The notes under the pieces: model-generated | Seen by the model: only the letters and a program-made list of their open reading frames with translations | What the model was told of the DNA's origin: nothing | Database searches by the model: none | Translations under genes and position numbers: made by a program | Source of the DNA: Pleurotus djamor | Taxonomy: Eukaryota; Basidiomycota; Agaricomycetes; Agaricales; Pleurotaceae | DNA length: 14,085 bases | Assembly: GCA_029747585.1 (NCBI GenBank) | Contig: JAPEVF010000819.1 | Location: 5,862-19,946, forward strand | Direction: 5' to 3' | Shown here: positions 9,801 through 14,085 of the stretch, piece by piece | Position numbering within the stretch: the first letter of the stretch is position 1 | Layout: the number at the start of each line of letters is the position of its first letter

Positions 9801-11159
9801 TGACCAAACGCTTNGCCATNTCGACGGGACCAGGGAGAGGCACTTGTGCGATNTATTGCGAAGTTGCCTGTGTGATGACGGCGGTGACNGCGCTCCCAAT
9901 ATCCGCAGGTGCAGCCCAAACTTGGATTTCCTCAGTGGCTTCATCGGGTTTGGGAAGTACGACAGCGCATTTGCTCTTAGCCATGATCTGATCAGCCGCG
10001 CTACCTATGAACAAGCGGTGCTGGCGTTTAGGCAAAGGGTACTTGATGGACGTGAGTTCGGTCTTGAGACCCTCGATGGTGGACTTGATAGAGTCAATGA
10101 CGCGAGTCACGGCTGCGCGATCACCAGAAACAGTGATTTCCCTAGCAGATTGGTTCAACTGCAGAGTGACATCTACACCTTCCGCTGCAGCGACGAAAAC
10201 NGCCTTGCGAGCNATAACGAAGGGTAGGATGTGCTCCGGAATGTCACGGACGCGTTGAGTAGTCTTGGACGTCTTCTGCGAGATGATCTGGTTCAAAAGG
10301 GCCTGTGCTTCGTAGACGAGGGGTTCAGCGCCGCTGATNGTGATAGGAACGAGAGGTTCCTCGTCTTCGTCCGCGAGATCTTGAGCGGGAGACGCCTTGC
10401 CAGATGAGTGACCGCTGGCATCTCCGTTTGTCGCGGGAGGAGCCAAACTATCCTTCGGGGGAATATCGACCTTGACACCAGTTTGATCACGGATCTGCTT
10501 CAAAGTCGCGCCTTATTGGAAGATGAATTTCGGCTAGGGTCTAAACGGGTGAACACGTGTACTCACCCTTGGGACCGATGATTGTCGCGATAGTGGAAGC
10601 AGGAGCCTGAAGAATGCGAGTGACGACGGGGCTGAGCAGGGCGAGGAGAGAGCGTTTAGCCTTGTCCAATTCCCTCTGGGACTCTGCCTTGATATGGAAG
10701 GTGGTCTGACGAGACTTTTGGTTGGCGGACGCCTCCAACTTGACCTTGAACTTTCCCATAACCTGCCTCATGATTTCACCAAGGGACGTTGGTTTGCCGT
10801 CCTTTCCTGCGGTAGACAAGTCCACACTCTGAAGAGTGAACGAGTCGGACACGTAGTTGGTCTTGACTGCACTTGGCTTGATACGAGGACCTGCACCCCA
10901 GGCGGTTTTGGCCGCGCCATTGGAAGCGGGTGCGCCTAGCGAAGGAAAGGCGGTATGAGACTCTGTGTCCAAGTCCTTCCTGGCGGAAGTAGACGAAGAC
11001 GCAGCCTTGACCGGGGTGTCGTTCAGAGAAGGGAAGGGGTCTGGGGCACCTTCGAGATTGTGCTTTTTCTGTTCCAACTTACGTTGAAAAGCAGATAAAA
11101 CGTGGATAACGATGAGGATGTACCTGAAGATCAGCAGCGGAGAGCGGAGTGGTGGCCAT
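6802..11159 (-). CDS. Vigilin/Scp160-like multi-KH RNA-binding protein
   Basis: Vigilin-family proteins bind many mRNAs on polysomes, often at the ER, and affect translation and mRNA stability. Twelve exons join in frame from high to low coordinate: 11159-11124, 11077-10567, 10511-9551, 9492-9244, 9189-9018, 8957-8778, 8722-8657, 8593-8363, 8300-7912, 7859-7511, 7457-6944 and 6890-6802. The product has 1248 residues, near yeast Scp160 (1222) and human vigilin (1268). Canonical KH GxxG loops are visible: GPKG (180-183), GPSG (578-581), GSHG (659-662), GQSG (745-748), GRGG (828-831), GAGG (904-907), GRGG (985-988) and GTKG (1190-1193). Several further KH-like segments lack a clean loop, e.g. 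at about 250-500 and around QQGQF (1076-1080). A Lys-rich insert lies at 687-703. The N-terminus has two FPSL motifs. The many N bases inside exons behave as substitutions and do not shift the frame. The start ATG sits in gcaATGG, 36 nt before the first intron (46 bp). Confidence 0.94.
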
Positions 11160-11511
11160 TGCACCAGAAGTCCGTTAGTCGAATAGCCTTTGACGGGGAG
11201 TAATAACCTGCACGACGACGAGAAAGAAACCGTCGACGTTGCTCGAAAAAAATTAGAGAGAGAAGAAAGTGGATGGGGTATGAGTTTGAAGCTGGCGTCA
11301 GGACACGCCCCAATGTCGCGTAAAAGCGTGTGAAAACATGTCCCTCGTAAAAAAGATCACAACAGTTGTGCTGCCCACTGCTGGCACTGTATCTTAGCTG
11401 AATGTCATAACCAAAGCATTACTTATGTCTCGCAGATGCTCGACTCTAGACTGAGACTCTGGAGAAGGTCAAACGGAGACTCGAATCTCGAGTGAGCTGG
11501 ATGCGTCCGCT

Positions 11512-11522
11512 CACGTGACGTC
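11512..11522 (+). promoter_or_regulatory. CACGTG E-box overlapping a TGACGTC CRE-like site
   Basis: The 11-bp sequence CACGTGACGTC joins an E-box palindrome to a bZIP-type half-site. It lies 107-117 bp upstream of the ERO1 start codon. ERO1 is a classic target of the unfolded-protein response, whose bZIP factors (Hac1/XBP1) bind ACGTG-core sites. Binding here is inferred only. Confidence 0.45.
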
Positions 11523-11540
11523 GGGCTCCTAGAACATCGT

Positions 11541-11548
11541 CGACGTGG
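11541..11548 (+). promoter_or_regulatory. CGACGTGG, UPRE-like ACGTG site upstream of ERO1
   Basis: The site matches seven of eight bases of the mammalian UPRE core TGACGTGG. It lies 81-88 bp upstream of the ERO1 start codon, and 18 bp separate it from the E-box/CRE pair. Whether basidiomycete Hac1-type factors use this core at this gene is not shown by the sequence. Confidence 0.4.
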
Positions 11549-11587
11549 AATACGGGCGATGACTGGCTGACACGGGAGACTTATACA

Positions 11588-11632
11588 ATGCCCTTCCCCC
11601 GCTTTCTCATCCACCACCTCCACCCACAATGA
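11588..11632 (+). other. possible 14-codon upstream ORF overlapping the ERO1 start codon
   Basis: An ATG at 11588 opens a frame ([14 protein letters not shown]) whose TGA stop at 11630-11632 overlaps the ERO1 ATG at 11629-11631 as ATGA. It matters only if transcripts start upstream of 11588. The TATA-like site just before it suggests that at least some starts could lie downstream. Confidence 0.35.
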
Positions 11633-13624
11633 TCCTCTGCAGATCATTACAGCTCTCTCTCCTCTTCAACCTCTATCCCATCTTCGTCCATGGCTCCGGC
11701 TCGTTTCTTTCAAATAGTCTTGTCAGAGAGGGGCCGATCCAGGATGTCCTAAATCATCAGACTGTAAAGGTCCCTGCCTGCCACGCTCCTGTGTGTCTTC
11801 TAGACTACTTCCCCGCACGTTTTCCGAGGCTCATCATTCCCTCAGCCGACAGGTCCAATCGAAACTACCTCTTGCGACTACGAGACAGTAGAGAGTGTAA
11901 ATGAAGACTTGTTCGCCAACCTCAAGCAACTCGTCCGCATGCCCTTTTTCAAATATTTCCAGGTATTTATACTCCTCAAATTGACACCCACATATCTTAC
12001 ATCCCGTCCAGGTTGACTTGTACAGGGAATGTCCCTTTTGGGAAGTACCAGGCTCCTGTAAAGATATTCAGTGTGCAATAACAACTGTTGACGAAGTGCG
12101 TACCCCATCATTCTGTATTCCCAGTTCATTCTCTCACACCCACTCAGAGCGAGGTACCAGAACGGTGGCGCGCTGCGGCCCTCAGTAAAATTGATCCCGC
12201 TTCTATCGACAAGGTACACGTCGCGTCTTTAACTTGCCCAATACCTCACTTACATCCCACCTAGGCTCATAAACTACCTGGCTGCTACTATCGCGACTCA
12301 GACTTTTGCTTCCTCGACGATAATACCGAGGGTGATTACTTCGACCTCTCACTGGTCCCCGAACGNTTTTACTGGATACGCTGGTGTTTCCGCACATAAT
12401 GTCTGGAAAGCTATCTATCAGGAGAACTGTTTCGGCTTGTCCGAGCTTAACGTCATGTCATCGAAGTCGCCTGGACTCGTCAGTATGCCGGACTCCATGA
12501 CCGAAGTACTCCGTGAAGACGGCACAGAGCCGAATGAACAGTGCCTAGAGAAACGCGTCTATTACAAAGTTGTCTCTGGTCTCCACGCGTCGATATCTAC
12601 ACACATCTGTCATGAATATTTCAACCAATCTACTGGTCAATGGGTATGTTGAGGTCGCGTTCTGTCACCATGTCCTCCAGCGCTGACTTTGTCCAAGTAT
12701 CCAGATCTACAGTGCTTCATCCAGCGTGTCGCGTCTAGTCCCGAACGATTACAATATATCTACTTCAACACCGTCCTACTACTTCGTGCAGTAGCGAGAA
12801 TCTCTCCGTACCTCTCTGTCTATGACTATTGCTCAACTGGCACACACGAAGAAGATGCAGAAACTCTGGAGAAACTGAATAATATTATCGGAATCGCGAA
12901 AACTGCTGGGAAATTCGACGAAACAGTCTTGTTCCGTGGAGAAAGTGCCAACGTAGGTGTCTTTTGGTATCCCCCGTATTATGTCAAACGCTCACTATTG
13001 GTCAGATCGTCAAAGAAGAGTTCAAGACACATTTCAGAAACGTGACTCGCATCATGGACTGCATTGGGTGTGACAAATGTCGGTTATGGGGCAAGGTCCA
13101 GACTACTGGTATAGCAACAGCTCTCAAGATTCTCTTCGAGCTCGATGAAAATGCCTTGAAGTAAGCCATTTCTTCGTTCAATATGTCGTGGTTTTGACGT
13201 GTNGACCCTGCTAGCCCCCATACTAACCCCAATCTCCTCCAACGAGCCGAGGTGGTCGCACTGTTCAATACGTTGTACAGATTCAGTGAAAGTCTAGACG
13301 CTGTCGAAGAGTTCCGACGCATGTGGAGAGAAACAAGTCATTCCGAACCTGAAACAAAGACGGCCCGCGTAATTATTTTTCCCTACCCATTCCTCTCCGG
13401 GGACTAACTGGTGGCATTAGTCTCGACCTTCTCCCTTGGCCGGCCAACAGCAGCCGCAAAACTTCCTTCAAGAGATGCGTCTGCGGTTGCTTGACATATG
13501 TACGGAGAGTTTTGCCGTTTGTGGGAAGACACTGCTCCAGTACTGGGAACGAGGACTGAGGACATTGAAATCTTTCTTCAAAACTTCTGGTAAAGAAAGG
13601 GGACCTCAATATGTCGAGCTCTAG
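11629..13624 (+). CDS. ERO1: Endoplasmic reticulum oxidoreductin 1 (Ero1)
   Basis: Ero1 is the FAD-dependent thiol oxidase of the ER lumen. It re-oxidises protein disulfide isomerase and passes electrons to oxygen, giving hydrogen peroxide. Nine exons join: 11629-11790, 11846-11962, 12012-12095, 12148-12213, 12265-12643, 12698-12952, 13006-13160, 13215-13368 and 13421-13624. The product has 524 residues once the extra base at 12366 is discounted. An N-terminal signal-like segment ([14 protein letters not shown]) is followed by [17 protein letters not shown]. The shuttle pair CKDIQC (Cys109 and Cys114) lies after ECPFWE, and the active-site cluster CIGCDKC (Cys373, 376 and 379) precedes RLWGK. 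FAD-pocket segments [20 protein letters not shown] and GLHASIS..IC are present. The C-terminus ends QYVEL with no HDEL/KDEL, so ER retention probably depends on partners or membrane contact. The exon 1/2 boundary was chosen because it gives a 55-bp intron and the family motif PTGPIE; it is the least certain splice. Confidence 0.94.
12366..12366 (+). other. ERO1: ambiguous base causing an apparent frameshift in ERO1 exon 5
   Basis: Upstream the frame reads [10 protein letters not shown]; downstream FTGYAG is one base out of register. Leaving out the N (or one of the four following T's) restores PERFTGYAG, the conserved Ero1 reading. The rest of the gene is intact, so this looks like a base-calling or assembly error and not a broken gene. 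Confidence 0.85.
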
Positions 13625-13842
13625 AATATCGCATTCTGTGTACCTTTGTTGCATTTGTATATTACGATAAGGCTGTGTGTCATCCGCCTTTCGCTGCTCG
13701 CGTGGGTCAGGCCGCCTGGAATGGAAGTGGGTTCCCACCTGTTGTCATTGCCCCAGTCCACTCTGCAGAATAATCGCTCCTTCAAGCCGTCTCCAGCGTC
13801 GTTCATGCCATTCTCATCCTCGTAGGGCTTGCGCTCTCGGAT
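13625..13842. other. short intergenic region between ERO1 and the right-edge gene
   Basis: This 218-bp stretch should hold the ERO1 3' UTR and the leader of the next gene. A frame-compatible hydrophobic run (HAILILVGLALS) directly precedes the chosen ATG of the next gene, but it is closed by an in-frame TAA further up and has no start codon of its own. Confidence 0.45.
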
Positions 13843-14085
13843 ATGATTGTTTCGGAAAACCAGGATCCACATAATGTCAAGGAGAGCCCGCTTCCCCTCT
13901 TCCATGGTCCTGCCCTCCGACGCCCAGATAGAATTCTGGGCACCCCATCCGTCTCCCTCCCCGACTATGAGACCTCGCAGGCCATCGAACTCGAAGCCAG
14001 GCATCTTCTGCGCACAGGCTCAACCGCGTCTACCTCTACTTCATCCCTTTCCCTCCGTCGTGCCAAACGAGCTACCCTCAAAGAA
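13843..14085 (+). CDS. Unrecognised Ser/Pro-rich protein, 5' part only (runs off the window)
   Basis: An ATG at 13843 opens a frame of 81 codons that has no stop before the window ends. It reads MIVSENQDPHNVKESPLPLF, then a Pro/Arg-rich stretch, then SVSLPDYETSQAIELEA and a Ser/Thr-rich segment ending SLSLRRAKRATLKE. The LPDYETSQA phrase and the basic, Ser-rich composition recall N-terminal cytosolic tails of fungal membrane proteins, but no domain is visible and I give no function. An intron with an upstream exon is possible, for example with an acceptor near 13795, so the start may change. A 127-codon open frame lies on the opposite strand over the same bases (13621-14004), so the coding strand is not certain. 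Confidence 0.5.
   Translation, partial: MIVSENQDPHNVKESPLPLFHGPALRRPDRILGTPSVSLPDYETSQAIELEARHLLRTGSTASTSTSSLSLRRAKRATLKE

Larger units (their letters stand above)
11160..11628. promoter_or_regulatory. divergent promoter region shared by the vigilin-like gene and ERO1
   Basis: These 469 bp separate two head-to-head start codons and hold no supported gene. They contain a short perfect dyad (ACTCGA-ATC-TCGAGT, 11479-11493), ACGTG-core sites at 11512-11522 and 11541-11548, and a TATA-like TTATA at about 11581-11585, 44 bp before the ERO1 start codon. That both genes are driven from here follows from the layout; the roles of the sites are inferred. Confidence 0.6.

Noticed and set aside
1..14085. 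A mobile element, CRISPR array, secondary-metabolite cluster or defence island
   Set aside because: All identified genes are conserved single-copy core functions; no transposase, terminal repeats, regular spacer arrays or clustered biosynthetic enzymes are visible.

Overview
This window is nuclear DNA from a filamentous fungus, most likely a basidiomycete of the Agaricomycetes type. All the recognisable genes are eukaryotic. They are cut by many very short introns of about 46-106 bp, most of them 50-67 bp, with standard GT..AG ends and CTNAC/CTNAT-like branch sites. I rebuilt each gene by joining open frames across splice sites so that the protein matched its family. No bacterial operon, CRISPR array, transposon, tRNA or rRNA is visible. 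Scattered N characters mark uncertain bases.

Layout from left to right: (1) 2-404 (+), the 3' end of a GH23/lytic-transglycosylase-like (lysozyme-fold) protein. (2) 792-3432 (+), a complete 16-exon gene for serine/threonine protein phosphatase 5 (TPR plus PPP catalytic domain, 487 aa), including a 5-nt microexon. (3) 3910-6667 (+), a complete 12-exon gene for an SR140/U2SURP-like U2 snRNP-associated splicing factor (about 718 aa; RRM, RS-rich linker, SURP-like, CID, acidic DG-repeat tail), with one probable GC-AG intron. (4) 6802-11159 (-), a complete 12-exon gene for a vigilin/Scp160-like multi-KH RNA-binding protein (1248 aa), convergent with gene 3. (5) 11629-13624 (+), a complete 9-exon gene for ER oxidoreductin Ero1 (524 aa), divergent from gene 4. 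(6) 13843 to the right edge (+), the open 5' part of an unrecognised Ser/Pro-rich protein.

These are conserved housekeeping genes, not an accessory island. Two loose links exist. The vigilin-like protein belongs to a family found on ER-bound polysomes, and Ero1 drives disulfide formation in the ER; they share one 469-bp divergent promoter region that holds ACGTG-type (UPR/bZIP-like) sites close to ERO1. SR140 acts in splicing, and this locus itself has unusual splicing features (a microexon, a GC donor, an ambiguous first intron). I see no evidence for a new multi-gene system. The points most worth a second look concern gene structure, regulation and domain layout.
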